From Kocuria sp. cx-455 (GTDB taxonomy: Bacteria > Actinomycetota > Actinomycetes > Actinomycetales > Micrococcaceae), in the NCBI RefSeq assembly GCF_014698015.1, contig NZ_JACXBS010000005.1:186001-250000 (forward strand): DNA of 64,000 bases, in the 5' to 3' direction. Position 1 is the first letter of the stretch, and each line of letters opens with the position of its first letter. Positions 17,861 to 26,316 of this stretch are shown in pieces. Under the pieces are notes generated by a model. That model ran no database searches. It saw nothing but the letters and a program-made list of their open reading frames with translations, and was not told where the DNA came from. The position numbers and the translations under genes were made by a program.

Positions 17861-19051
17861 TTACGGCTTGAGCACCACCTTGATGCAGCCGTCACTCTTC
17901 TCCTGGAACATCTTGTAGGCCTCGGGCGCATCCTCCAGGGACACGTGGTGGGTCGCAAAAGTTTCCAGGCCCAGGGTGTCATCGGGTTCGGAGGCAATGG
18001 CCAGCAGGTCATCGGTCCAATGCTTCACGTGGCACTGGCCCATGCGCATGGTGATGCCCTTGTCGAACATGGTCATCATGGGCATGGGGTCCGCCATGCC
18101 TCCATACACGCCCGACAACGACACGGTGCCGCCCCGTCGCACCGCATTGATCGCGGTGTGCAGAACTTCGAGCCGGTCGATACCGACATTCTCAATTGCC
18201 GCACGACCCAGCGGCTTGGGCAGTCTGGCGACACCGGCAACGATCTTCTCCGAGATCGGGTTACCGTGCGCTTCCATCCCCACGGCATCGACGACGCCGT
18301 CCGGTCCCCTGCCGTCCGTCATCTCCTGCAGCGTGGCGGCAACGTCCTTGACGGTGCGCCGATCCACTGTTTCCACACCCCATGACTTGGCCAGTTCGAG
18401 GCGCTCATCCACGAGATCCACGCCAATGATGCGATCAACGCCCATCTGCTTGGCGGAGCGAACGGCCATTTGCCCCACCGGCCCCAGGCCCATGACGGCC
18501 AGGGTGTCACCCGGGCCGACATTAGCCCATTTCACGCCCTGCCACGCGGTGGGGAGGATGTCGCTGAGGTAGAGGAAACGCTCGTCGGAGTGGGTTTCGG
18601 GAAGTTTGACCGGCCCGAAATCGGCGTGCGGTACGCGCACCATCTCGGCCTGACCACCCGGAACGGAACCGTAGAGTGACGAGAACCCGAACAGCATGGA
18701 GCCCATGTTCTTGGACTTCACCTGAGTGGTCTCACACTGCGCATACAGCCCGCGATCGCACATCCAGCAGGAACCGCAGCCAATGGTGAAGGGAACCACC
18801 ACTCGATCTCCCGGCTTGAGGTTGGTGACCTGCTCCCCCACCTCCTCCACGATGCCCATGAACTCGTGACCGAGTACGTCACCGGGTGACATGTACGGAC
18901 CCAACACTCCGTAGAGATGCAGGTCCGAGCCGCAAATTGCCGTGGACGTGACCCGCACAATCGCATCCTTGGGATGCTCGATGACGGGATCAGGTACTGA
19001 TTCAACTCGGACGTCGCCGAGTCCTTGCCATGTGAGTGCACGCATAACCAT
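17861..19051 (-). CDS. Zinc-dependent alcohol dehydrogenase
   Basis: A 396-residue medium-chain dehydrogenase/reductase. Catalytic zinc ligands are Cys40 (AICGSDLH) and the GHE motif of VLGHEFMG; the structural zinc site is CGSCWMCDRGLYAQC. The nucleotide-binding Rossmann motif is GLGPVGQMA. It resembles the formaldehyde-dehydrogenase/threonine-dehydrogenase-like branch found in actinobacteria, whose substrate is usually unassigned. The start is ATG 19051; the ribosome site is weak. It is divergent from a broken SDR gene and no pathway partner is evident. Confidence 0.88.
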   Translation of the reverse strand: MVMRALTWQGLGDVRVESVPDPVIEHPKDAIVRVTSTAICGSDLHLYGVLGPYMSPGDVLGHEFMGIVEEVGEQVTNLKPGDRVVVPFTIGCGSCWMCDRGLYAQCETTQVKSKNMGSMLFGFSSLYGSVPGGQAEMVRVPHADFGPVKLPETHSDERFLYLSDILPTAWQGVKWANVGPGDTLAVMGLGPVGQMAVRSAKQMGVDRIIGVDLVDERLELAKSWGVETVDRRTVKDVAATLQEMTDGRGPDGVVDAVGMEAHGNPISEKIVAGVARLPKPLGRAAIENVGIDRLEVLHTAINAVRRGGTVSLSGVYGGMADPMPMMTMFDKGITMRMGQCHVKHWTDDLLAIASEPDDTLGLETFATHHVSLEDAPEAYKMFQEKSDGCIKVVLKP

Positions 19052-19156
19052 CAGTTAACTGATGAAAGGACCGCATTGCAATCACCGCGCGGTAATTCAC
19101 GGCGATTCTCGGGAAATCGTCCGGTCGACCCGGCCACCCTCCCGTAAACTGGACGG

Positions 19157-20094
19157 ATGGTAAGCACGCTGAAGATTGCACTGGTACCCGGCGGGTCACG
19201 GGGGCTTGGCCTCCTGGTCAGCCGCGAACTCCTGAATCGGGGCTACGCCGTAGCCATTGCCGCTCGTGATCACGATGAGCTCACCCGCGCGAAGGAGCGG
19301 CTGTCATCCCACGGAACCGTCAAGGACTACGTCTGCGACGTTCGCGATGCGGACGCCGTGAAGCGCCTGGTCCATCAGGTGGAACAGGATCTGGGTCCCG
19401 TGGAGGTCCTCATCACCGTTGCCGGCATTATTCAGACCGGCCCGCTCGAAGCGGTCACCGAGGAACACTTCAAAGACGCCATTGACACCATGACGTACGG
19501 CCCTATTCACTGTGCGTTGTCGGTATTGCCCGGCATGCGGCAGCGACGCTCCGGTCACATCGGGCCGTCGCCTCAGTGGGTGGGCTGGTCTCTCCTCCCC
19601 ATCTCCTCCCCTACGCCACCGCCAAGTTCGGCGCAGTGGGTTTCAGCGAGGGACTTGCTGTGGCCCTGTCCGGTTCCGGAGTCACCGCCACCACCATTGC
19701 TCCCGGCCTCATGCGCACCGGTTCCCATGAGAGGGCCTTCTTCACGGGTCAGTCGGCCAAGGAGTACGCGTGGTTCGCTCCGGCGGCGTCCTTGCCCGTA
19801 CTTTCCATGAACGCGGACCGCGCGGCCCGGATCATCGTGGACGGCGTGTTGGCGGGCAAACCCACCGTGCTGGTCGGCTGGTTGCCCAAGGTCGCCCAGC
19901 GGGTCCACGGCCTTGCGCCCGGCCTGACCACCCGCGCCATGGGATTGGCCAACCGACTACTTCCCGGGGCACGCCCGGATCAGTCCGGGCTCCGCGAGGG
20001 CAGGGAGGCCGCCTCGGCTCTGAATTCCAAGGTCGTGAAGGTGCTCACCGTCCTGGGATCCAAGGCCGCACGCAAGAACAACGAACGCGGATGA
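19157..20094 (+). pseudogene. Short-chain dehydrogenase/reductase, frameshifted
   Basis: The first 135 codons give a classical SDR N-terminus (GGSRGLG cofactor motif, CDVRD, TVAGII), ending at RSGHI. From 19567 the match continues in another frame with VASVGGLVSPPHLLPYATAK, holding the catalytic Ser and YxxxK, to the stop at 20094. One base is missing between 19559 and 19567 (ATCGGGCCGTC against an expected ATCGTGACCGTC-like sequence). Restored, the product would be about 312 residues. Either the gene is inactive or the base is a sequencing error; the rest shows no decay, which favours a recent event or error. Confidence 0.82.
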
Positions 20095-20115
20095 TGCCCG
20101 CATCCAAGCGTTGAA

Positions 20116-20154
20116 GAACCCGGTGCCTTCCGGATTCGACGAGGCACCGGGTTC
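20116..20154. terminator. Bidirectional terminator, SDR versus SMR operon
   Basis: GAACCCGGTGCCT pairs perfectly with AGGCACCGGGTTC over 13 base pairs. It lies between the convergent ends of the SDR gene and the SMR operon. Confidence 0.75.
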
Positions 20155-20163
20155 ACGGATGGG

Positions 20164-20535
20164 TCAGCCAGTTTCCGGGGGGCCAATCCCATCTGCGGTA
20201 TCAAGGGCCTTACCAGGTTGACTGGGGACCAGTTTGAGGCCGACCACCGCCGCGATAATGCCCGAGATGAAAATGATCTTCCCGACCGAGACGCTTTCTG
20301 TTCCGGTGGCCATGGCGTAGATCACCGTGAGGGCTGCCCCTACGCCGGTCCACACTGCGTAGGCGGTACCAATGGGAATATGCTTGGCGGCCCAGCCGAG
20401 TCCCGCCATGCTCATGGCGAGTCCGGCGAAGAACACGAGGGTGGGGGTGAGCTCACTCAAACCGCTGGATTCACCGAGGGCGGTTGCCCAGACGGCCTCG
20501 AACACGGCGCTGATCAAAAGCACGATCCATGGCAT
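20164..20535 (-). CDS. SMR-family exporter subunit, second of a pair (probable guanidinium exporter)
   Basis: A 123-residue, four-helix small multidrug resistance protein. The essential membrane glutamate is in helix one (AVFEAVWATALG), and GTAYAVWTGVGAALTV is the helix-three signature. It begins directly after the stop of its partner (TGA then ATG), so the two are translated together, as in heterodimeric SMR pairs. The extra C-terminal tail after KLVPSQ is unusual. The guanidine-III riboswitch upstream of the operon points to guanidinium export (Gdx/SugE-like function). Confidence 0.88.
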   Translation of the reverse strand: MPWIVLLISAVFEAVWATALGESSGLSELTPTLVFFAGLAMSMAGLGWAAKHIPIGTAYAVWTGVGAALTVIYAMATGTESVSVGKIIFISGIIAAVVGLKLVPSQPGKALDTADGIGPPETG

Positions 20536-20850
20536 TCAGCTCACCACCTTCAGGCCGATCACGGAGCTGACGAGTAGCACGAGCAAGAGCACCCGCACGA
20601 AGGTGGGACGCTCATAGCCCCTCACGAAGCCCCACAGCACGGTGAGCGTTGCGCCAATCCCCACCCACACCGCGTAGGCGGTGCCGGTGGGAAGTGAGGT
20701 CATGGCCCACGCGAGACCGGTCATGCTCAGGGTGAGACTCACCAGGAAAATGAGGGTGGGAATTTTACGTTTGAATCCGTGCGACGCTCCCAGAGCCGCC
20801 GCCCAGACGGCCTCGAGCGTGCCGGACAGAATAAGTATGAACCACGCCAT
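20536..20850 (-). CDS. SMR-family exporter subunit, first of a pair (probable guanidinium exporter)
   Basis: A 104-residue, four-helix SMR protein with the conserved glutamate in GTLEAVWAAALG and helix-three motif GTAYAVWVGIG. I choose ATG 20850 because AGAAAG lies nine bases upstream; the in-frame ATG at 20859 would leave no space for a ribosome site. The riboswitch core ends about 16 bases before this start, so guanidine probably controls ribosome access. Works with the adjacent SMR subunit in the cytoplasmic membrane. Confidence 0.88.
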   Translation of the reverse strand: MAWFILILSGTLEAVWAAALGASHGFKRKIPTLIFLVSLTLSMTGLAWAMTSLPTGTAYAVWVGIGATLTVLWGFVRGYERPTFVRVLLLVLLVSSVIGLKVVS

Positions 20851-20865
20851 GACGTGCATCTTTCT

Positions 20866-20907
20866 GAGTCAGTCTTGTCGTGGTGCGGGTACTGCTCCCT
20901 CGTCCGC
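20866..20907 (-). promoter_or_regulatory. Guanidine-III (ykkC-III) riboswitch
   Basis: On the minus strand the sequence has, in order, GCGGACGAGG, GAGCAGT, ACCCGC and GACAAGACTGACTC. These match the class III guanidine aptamer elements GGACGAGG, ACCCG and GACAAGAC in the right order and spacing. GAGCAGT can pair with ACTGACTC to form the pseudoknot, and GCGG with CCGC to form the short stem. The 3' strand is followed closely by the ribosome site of the first SMR gene, consistent with translational control: guanidine binding would free the site. Confidence 0.88.
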
Positions 20908-20926
20908 GAGCCCCGAAGGCGGGCTC
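20908..20926 (-). other. Hairpin immediately 5' of the riboswitch
   Basis: GAGCCC and GGGCTC pair over six bases around a 7-base loop, directly upstream of the aptamer on the minus strand. It may shield the 5' end or be part of an extended leader; no known riboswitch element corresponds to it. Confidence 0.45.
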
Positions 20927-20991
20927 CGCTGCTCAAAGTAGCAAACGAGGACAGCATTTTCGACCCGTCCTCACCGTCACCTGGGTCACCG

Positions 20992-21684
20992 TCACCCCTT
21001 TGCCCGTGAATCCCTCCGGCGCACCAGGACGACTCGATACAGCACCCCCGCGGCCACCACGACGATTGACCCGACTATGGACCCGATCGGCAGCGTTACC
21101 ACGAGCACCAGGCACAGCAGCGCGCCCAGCGCGGCAGCAGCCGCTCCGATGCGGACGACGACGCCCGTCCACTCCCAGCCTCCGGCCGCGGCGACGTCCG
21201 CGAGCAGCGTCGTCGTAGCGGCAAGACGACCGGCGCCCAGGGTCGAGAGAGCGGCCACCGCGATGACCCCGTAGACCGCGAGAGCACCGAACAGTGCAAT
21301 CAGAATTGCTCGCGGAATGGTGCGGGACAGGGAGCGCACTTCCTCTCCCATGGTCGCGCTCCGGGCGTAGCCGGCAAAGGCGAAGAAAAAGAGGCCCGCG
21401 GACTGGAGGATCCCGCAGAACCCGGCGGGGGCGACGGTGCCGGTCAAACGGGACGCATCTGCCCGGCCGGAGGCCGGGTACCGCACAGCGAGTTGCGCGG
21501 ATGACGTGGCATTGCAGTAGGCGACCACCGCGGCAATGGCCAGACCGATCAGCAGTCCCGGCCCGGCCGCCGTCGCTGCGGGCGCGAAGGCTGCGAAACC
21601 CCCCGCCCCGATCATGGAGCCGAGGCCGATGGCCACGGCATCCCCGAGGCCCAGCTTGCGCTGCAGATCACCGGTGGTGGTCAT
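20992..21684 (-). CDS. APC-family amino acid permease with two internal deletions
   Basis: The 230-residue translation starts like a full APC permease (KLGLGDAVAIGLGSMIGAGGF, first two helices to RYPASG). It then jumps to TVAPAGFCGILQSAGLFFF and GYARSATMGEEVRSLSRTIPRA, normally about 200 residues on. A second jump after GALLC leads to LVLVVTLPIGSIVGSI, the last helices. Family members are about 430 residues, so some 200 are missing in two in-frame blocks. Start at ATG 21684 (MTTTGDLQ) is preferred over 21783. The frame is intact, but transport function is very unlikely. It lies upstream of, and on the same strand as, the SMR operon. Confidence 0.72.
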   Translation of the reverse strand: MTTTGDLQRKLGLGDAVAIGLGSMIGAGGFAAFAPAATAAGPGLLIGLAIAAVVAYCNATSSAQLAVRYPASGRADASRLTGTVAPAGFCGILQSAGLFFFAFAGYARSATMGEEVRSLSRTIPRAILIALFGALAVYGVIAVAALSTLGAGRLAATTTLLADVAAAGGWEWTGVVVRIGAAAAALGALLCLVLVVTLPIGSIVGSIVVVAAGVLYRVVLVRRRDSRAKG

Positions 21685-21792
21685 CGGTCGGGTCACTCCA
21701 GACGTGAAAAGGCGATCACGGCCGCCCAGGAAAGGTGACCGTGATCGCACGATATGACCCGAAAGTGACCGCCGGATGAACACCGGCCCGGA

Positions 21793-22698
21793 TCAGAACA
21801 CCGGCTTACCTCCGGTGACACCGATAACGGTGCCGGACACGTAGGAGGCCTCCGCCGGGCTGGCGAGGAACACGAAGGCACCGGCCATCTCGGAGGGCTG
21901 ACCCGCGCGCCCCAGGGCGGTGTCGCCGCCGAAAGCGGGCATCGACTCGCCGGCCTTGGTGGCGGGCTGCAACGGGGTCCAGATCGGACCGGGCGCCACC
22001 GCATTGACACGGATACCCTTCTCACCGACCTCACTGGCCAGGTTGACCGTGAAGTTGTTGATCGCTGCCTTGGTGGAGGCGTAATCGATCAAGTTCTCGG
22101 ACGGGTCGTAGGCCTGAATCGAGCTCACGTTGATGATGCTCGAACCGTCCTTCAAATACTTCAGCGCCTGCTGGGACACCCAGAACAGGGCGTACAGGTT
22201 GGTCTTGAAGACACGGTCCATTTCCTCGGTCTTCAGACCCTGCAGACCGCCGTCGCGGCGGGCCCACTGGAATCCGGCGTTGTTGACCAGAACGTCCAAA
22301 CCACCCAGCTGAGATGCGGCATCATCCACGACACCGCGAGCGGCCTGTTCGTCCCGGAGATCTGCGGGGAGAAGCACAGCCTGACGACCGGCCTTCTCGA
22401 TCCACTGCTTGGTGTCCTCGGCGTCGGACTGTTCCTCCGCCAGATAATTGATGGCCACGTCCGCGCCCTCACGCGCGAAGGCAATGGCCACGGCGCGGCC
22501 GATGCCCGAATCTCCACCGGTGACCAAGGCCTTCAGGCCTTCGAGGCGGCCTCGCCCGACCCAGCTCTGCTCACCGTGGTCCGGAACGGGATTCATGTCC
22601 GTGGTCAGCCCCGGAGGGGCCTGTTCCTGAGTGGGGAACCCGCCCTCCTCTCCGGCGAGTTCACGAGCGGCTTTGTCTGCGGCAAATTGATCAGTCAT
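21793..22698 (-). CDS. SDR-family oxidoreductase, stress-protein type
   Basis: A 301-residue short-chain dehydrogenase with an N-terminal extension of about 50 residues, like YhdF/YhxC and general stress protein 39. Motifs are TGGDSGIG (cofactor), NNAG, INVSSIQAYDPS (catalytic Ser) and YASTK (Tyr and Lys); the protein ends GVTGGKPVF. ATG 22698 is the start; upstream codons are non-conserved. It lies 40 bases downstream of the LuxR response regulator on the same strand, so both may share a transcript. Substrate unknown. Confidence 0.9.
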   Translation of the reverse strand: MTDQFAADKAARELAGEEGGFPTQEQAPPGLTTDMNPVPDHGEQSWVGRGRLEGLKALVTGGDSGIGRAVAIAFAREGADVAINYLAEEQSDAEDTKQWIEKAGRQAVLLPADLRDEQAARGVVDDAASQLGGLDVLVNNAGFQWARRDGGLQGLKTEEMDRVFKTNLYALFWVSQQALKYLKDGSSIINVSSIQAYDPSENLIDYASTKAAINNFTVNLASEVGEKGIRVNAVAPGPIWTPLQPATKAGESMPAFGGDTALGRAGQPSEMAGAFVFLASPAEASYVSGTVIGVTGGKPVF

Positions 22699-22738
22699 AT
22701 GACTAGTCTGCCGCGTCCACCGGAGTGGTTCTACCACC

Positions 22739-23389
22739 TCAGGGGGTGCATTCCGTTGTGGTGGCTTTGGGCTGCATCCCGTTCTGCACGCCCCACAGCA
22801 CCGCTTGACTGCGCCGCTCCACACCCATTTTTCGGTACGCGGAACGGATGTAGGACTTGACGGAGTTGATGCTCAGGTAGCACGTGCGGGCGATCTCATC
22901 GTTGGTCGCACCCTGAGTGATCAGGGCGACAACTTCCGCTTCGCGCGGGGACAACCCGGCGCCGCGGCCGGGCCAATCCGCAATTTCAATATTTTCCGGC
23001 ACCGGTTTCGGCTCGACCACGCGTTCGCCCTCGTGGATCCGGATCAGCGCATCGGCGAGTTCACGGGCGCCGAGTTCCTTGGACAGGTAGCCGTCGATAC
23101 CGAGGTCGAGTGCTTGCTGCACCTGCGCTTCGGACACGTGCCACGTGTAGACGACCAGTTTCCGGTTGCGTTCATCGTCGAGAAGCCGCACCACGTCGTG
23201 CTCACCGCGGCCATGAGCGGCAAAGGCATCATAGAGCACCAGGTCCACGACATGACTAGGATTCTCCCCCGATGCCCGTTCCACGACCTTGAGTCGGTCA
23301 ACGTTCTCGAGCATCCGTGCGATGCCTTGCGTCACCACCGGGTAGTCATTGACAAGGGCTAACGAAATCGGAGCATGCAGTTCGGTCAC
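22739..23389 (-). CDS. LuxR/NarL-family response regulator, orphan
   Basis: A 216-residue two-domain regulator. The receiver domain (about 8-125) has the likely phosphoacceptor Asp54 (LVLYDAF), the conserved Thr in VVYTWH and Lys in YLSKE; the first acidic pair is reduced to Asn14-Asp15. The LuxR-type helix-turn-helix covers about 147-200 (LSPREAEVVALITQGATNDEI). No histidine kinase gene is near. It begins (GTG 23389) 34 bases after the last glycosyltransferase gene, suggesting co-transcription with that cassette; whether it controls it is unknown. Confidence 0.88.
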   Translation of the reverse strand: MTELHAPISLALVNDYPVVTQGIARMLENVDRLKVVERASGENPSHVVDLVLYDAFAAHGRGEHDVVRLLDDERNRKLVVYTWHVSEAQVQQALDLGIDGYLSKELGARELADALIRIHEGERVVEPKPVPENIEIADWPGRGAGLSPREAEVVALITQGATNDEIARTCYLSINSVKSYIRSAYRKMGVERRSQAVLWGVQNGMQPKATTTECTP

Positions 23390-23423
23390 ACCGTTGACTT
23401 TAGTGGCAGCTGATCCCTAAGTG

Positions 23424-24257
23424 CTATCGAGGGCGGGCCGAGGCGCGCCACTGCCCTCCCTCTCGCGTCAGGTGCCCGGACCCGAGCATGTGCTGCAACC
23501 AGCCTTCCATGGGGTCGAACCCCCATTTGCCGCGGAAGATGTTGGCATTGCGCGCTATCGATGCGGCGTGCTGCACCGGGGGCGTGACGGTGGGGTGGTA
23601 CTGATGGTAGGCGCAGGCCAGCCCGCTCCACCACATGCTCCCTCCGGCCGCGGCGAGCCGCTGCCCGAAATCCGTGTCCTCTCCCCCGTAGCCCACGTAG
23701 GACTCGTCGAACCCGCCAACTCGGTTCCAGGTCCCGACCGTGGCGGCAATGTTGAGGGACCACAGCATGTGGGGATCCGCCTCCGCCAGGGCTGAACCCT
23801 GAGGTATCACTCGCGCATCGTGATCTCGACCGAGCTCGGCCACTCGCTGGGGGGTGTAGTCGTGCTCGCCCATGCCCTCGGGCAGGTATTTGACACGGCC
23901 ACTGATCACGGCCGTTTCGGATCGGGTCTTGAGCAGCGCTCGTTCGTAATCGCCGATCAGATGTTGATCGGGCAGACAATCCACGTCCAGCAGGACCACG
24001 GCATCGGCGCCCAGCTCGCCGGCTGCGGCCACCCCGGCGTTTCGCGCCGCGGCCAGCGGTAGTTCCCGGGTGGGTTCCATACTGATGACGACGCCGCGCC
24101 CGTTCCCGTTCCCGGCCACCAGATCCGCGATCTCGGGGTCACCCATGCTGACCACCACGTGGACGTGCGGCTGCGGGTCCATTGCGGACACCCAAGCGAG
24201 CTGTCTCCGTAGGTGCGCGTGGCGGCCGCTGACAATGGTGATCAAAGCGATCCGCAC
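23424..24257 (-). CDS. Family 2 glycosyltransferase, galactosyltransferase-related
   Basis: A 277-residue GT-A fold enzyme. VVLLDVDCLPD carries the DxD metal/nucleotide-sugar motif, and WNRVGGFDESYVGYGGEDTDFGQRL is the C-terminal acceptor-site signature (galactosyltransferase-related, with the ED catalytic base). No membrane helix, so it acts in the cytosol or at the inner membrane face. It is the fourth gene of a cassette and overlaps the preceding gene by 16 bases. Donor and acceptor are unknown. Confidence 0.86.
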   Translation of the reverse strand: MRIALITIVSGRHAHLRRQLAWVSAMDPQPHVHVVVSMGDPEIADLVAGNGNGRGVVISMEPTRELPLAAARNAGVAAAGELGADAVVLLDVDCLPDQHLIGDYERALLKTRSETAVISGRVKYLPEGMGEHDYTPQRVAELGRDHDARVIPQGSALAEADPHMLWSLNIAATVGTWNRVGGFDESYVGYGGEDTDFGQRLAAAGGSMWWSGLACAYHQYHPTVTPPVQHAASIARNANIFRGKWGFDPMEGWLQHMLGSGHLTREGGQWRASARPR

Positions 24258-25258
24258 GTCATCACCTCACTGTCGAGACGCGCAATGGCCTGCGCGGCGC
24301 GGCGTGCACCGTCTCCGTGGCGCCACCGGGACCATCCGGAGTTGCCGCGGGCCAGCGCAGTGCGCAACAGCGTGGGCCACTGCGCCGCCTCCGGCCAATC
24401 TTCGAGAGCGGTGCACACTTCCGCGTTCTTAAGTGCTCGGACGGTCGCGTGTTGTTCGTCGAAGGGCCGGGGCTGAGCAATCACCACCGCGGGCCGGGCC
24501 GCCGCAGACAGTTCGGCCACCGCGTTGTTACCACCGTGGGTCACCACCACGTCCGCGTCCCGCAACTCAGCCCACAGATCGGGCGAGGGGTTTCCGGGTG
24601 CGCGAACGGTCCACTCCCATTCGGGGCTCGCCAGCCGGGCTCGGTCAATGTCCTGTTCCGTCACCTCGGTGCCTCCCCCGCCCCAGACAACCAGAACCTT
24701 GCGGGGCGAACTCGGCCCGGCGGCGTCGGCGGCACGCCCCGCCGACGTGGTCGCGAGGTGGTCGAAACGCGAGATGGCTCCGGTGAACACTGTTTTGTCG
24801 GTCCACGCGTGTGGCCAGTACTCCTCCGCCGTTTCCGCGGTCCACGGCGCGACGATGAGGGAGGCGGTGTCGTAAGCGTCACGGTGCGTGCGATCCGTGC
24901 GGTTCCCCCGCATGGCCATGACCACGGTACGAACCCCCAGGAGCCGAGCCAGAAGTGTCACCTCCGCGGAGGTGTCCGTGACCATGACGGACACATCCGA
25001 CCCCAGCCGCTCGGCCATCAGGCGCATGCGTTCGCGGTACCCCGCGTGATCGAGGGGCGCCCAGTGCAGCACACCGTTGGCCGTAGGATCCACCGGTGAC
25101 CGGGGAACATCCATGGGCAACACGCACCAGTCACCGGGCCAACCCTGCGGCGCCTCCAATGAACTGAACCCCGCCACGGGCACGCTCAGCTCCCGCGCAA
25201 TGCCCAGCGCTCGGGTGCGATGACCCAGCCCCTGATGATGGATGTAGTAGCCGATCAC
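24242..25258 (-). CDS. GT-B glycosyltransferase, MurG/UGT-like
   Basis: A 338-residue protein with N-terminal GYYIHHQGLGHRTRALGIA, the glycine-rich acceptor loop of MurG-like transferases, and C-terminal ADVVVTHGGNNAVAELSAAARPAVVI, the nucleotide-sugar site of family 28/1 enzymes. VLVVWGGGGTEVT opens the donor domain. It starts at GTG 25258 with a GTGA overlap onto the upstream gene. Third of four glycosyltransferases; substrate unknown. Confidence 0.84.
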   Translation of the reverse strand: MIGYYIHHQGLGHRTRALGIARELSVPVAGFSSLEAPQGWPGDWCVLPMDVPRSPVDPTANGVLHWAPLDHAGYRERMRLMAERLGSDVSVMVTDTSAEVTLLARLLGVRTVVMAMRGNRTDRTHRDAYDTASLIVAPWTAETAEEYWPHAWTDKTVFTGAISRFDHLATTSAGRAADAAGPSSPRKVLVVWGGGGTEVTEQDIDRARLASPEWEWTVRAPGNPSPDLWAELRDADVVVTHGGNNAVAELSAAARPAVVIAQPRPFDEQHATVRALKNAEVCTALEDWPEAAQWPTLLRTALARGNSGWSRWRHGDGARRAAQAIARLDSEVMTCGSL

Positions 25259-26316
25259 TGCCCGACCAGCTCCCGGTAGTAGTCCACGTACCGATCAACG
25301 GTGGCGTCCAGTGAACAGTGGGCGCGTGCATGCTCACGCACCGCGCAACGATCCAGGGTGAGCACTCCGTCCAAGGCGCGCGCGGCGGTGGCGACCGTGC
25401 GTTCGTCGGTGGCCTCGGGAAGAATCGACAACCCGCCCGGGGGACGCACCACTTCCGCCAAACCACCGCGCGCAATTGCCAGTACCGGGGTACCGCACGC
25501 CATGCTCTCCGCGGCGACCAGACCGTAGGGTTCCTCCCATTGCGGCGTCACCAGGCACGCGGCACTGTGGGAGACCAGCTGATGCAGCTCATCGGGTTCC
25601 AAGTGACCCGCGTAGGTGATGTCCTCCGACAGCAACGGCTTCAAGTGGGTTTCGAAGTACTCGTGGCTGGACAGGGGCCCGGCGATGCGCAGTTTCCGTC
25701 CCGCTTCACGGGCAATCCGCGCGGCGATGTGGGGAGCCTTTTCGGGCACGATCCTGCCGGACCACACCAGCGAGTCCCCTCCGGGGCCCAGCGACCAACG
25801 ATCAAGGTCCACGCCGTTCGGAATCACCCGCGCATCCGTCACATCGCGCCACATGTGCGCGATCGACGAGCTCACGGCCGCGGTCCGTACCGAGGGACTC
25901 AGTCGCAGCGCCGGCTCCATCCACGGTGTATTGGGCGTGTGCAACGTGGTCAGGAGGGGCTGCTTGAGTGAGTGGGCCATGGCGATCGGCAGGTAGTGCA
26001 GGGAATTGTTGTGCACCACATCGATGTCATCACGCTCAGCCAAGGCCGTCATGACCTGCAGATAGGAAATGGTCTCGCGCACTTGGCCCTCCGGCGGCAT
26101 CGAGACGTCGCCGCGCGCCTGCTCACTGAGGGAGACCGGTTTGACGGCCAGTTCCTCGGCCCCCAGTTCCGGATCACTTCCGGGCGCGGCGAAAACCACC
26201 ACGTCGATCCCGCGTTCCCGAAGCCCCTTGGCCAGGTACCAGGTGAACGATTCAAGGCCACCCGCGAAGGGAACCGCAATGGGGAAGCGGTCATGGGCCA
26301 ACAAAGCAATTTTCAC
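25255..26316 (-). CDS. Family 4 glycosyltransferase
   Basis: A 353-residue retaining GT-B enzyme. VPFAGGLESFTWYLAKGL is the N-terminal acceptor side; VIPNGVDLDRW and LVWSGRIVPEKAPH open the donor domain; EEPYGLVAAESMACGTPVLA holds the E-x7-E motif. The frame extends to 26412, but GTG 26316 follows GGAGG by six bases and overlaps the upstream stop (GTGA). Second gene of the cassette. Donor sugar not predictable. Confidence 0.87.
   Translation of the reverse strand: MKIALLAHDRFPIAVPFAGGLESFTWYLAKGLRERGIDVVVFAAPGSDPELGAEELAVKPVSLSEQARGDVSMPPEGQVRETISYLQVMTALAERDDIDVVHNNSLHYLPIAMAHSLKQPLLTTLHTPNTPWMEPALRLSPSVRTAAVSSSIAHMWRDVTDARVIPNGVDLDRWSLGPGGDSLVWSGRIVPEKAPHIAARIAREAGRKLRIAGPLSSHEYFETHLKPLLSEDITYAGHLEPDELHQLVSHSAACLVTPQWEEPYGLVAAESMACGTPVLAIARGGLAEVVRPPGGLSILPEATDERTVATAARALDGVLTLDRCAVREHARAHCSLDATVDRYVDYYRELVGQ

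Noticed and set aside
20859-20859. Alternative start of the first SMR gene nine bases upstream
   Set aside because: The AGAAAG ribosome site would abut the codon, and the second ATG at 20850 has proper spacing.
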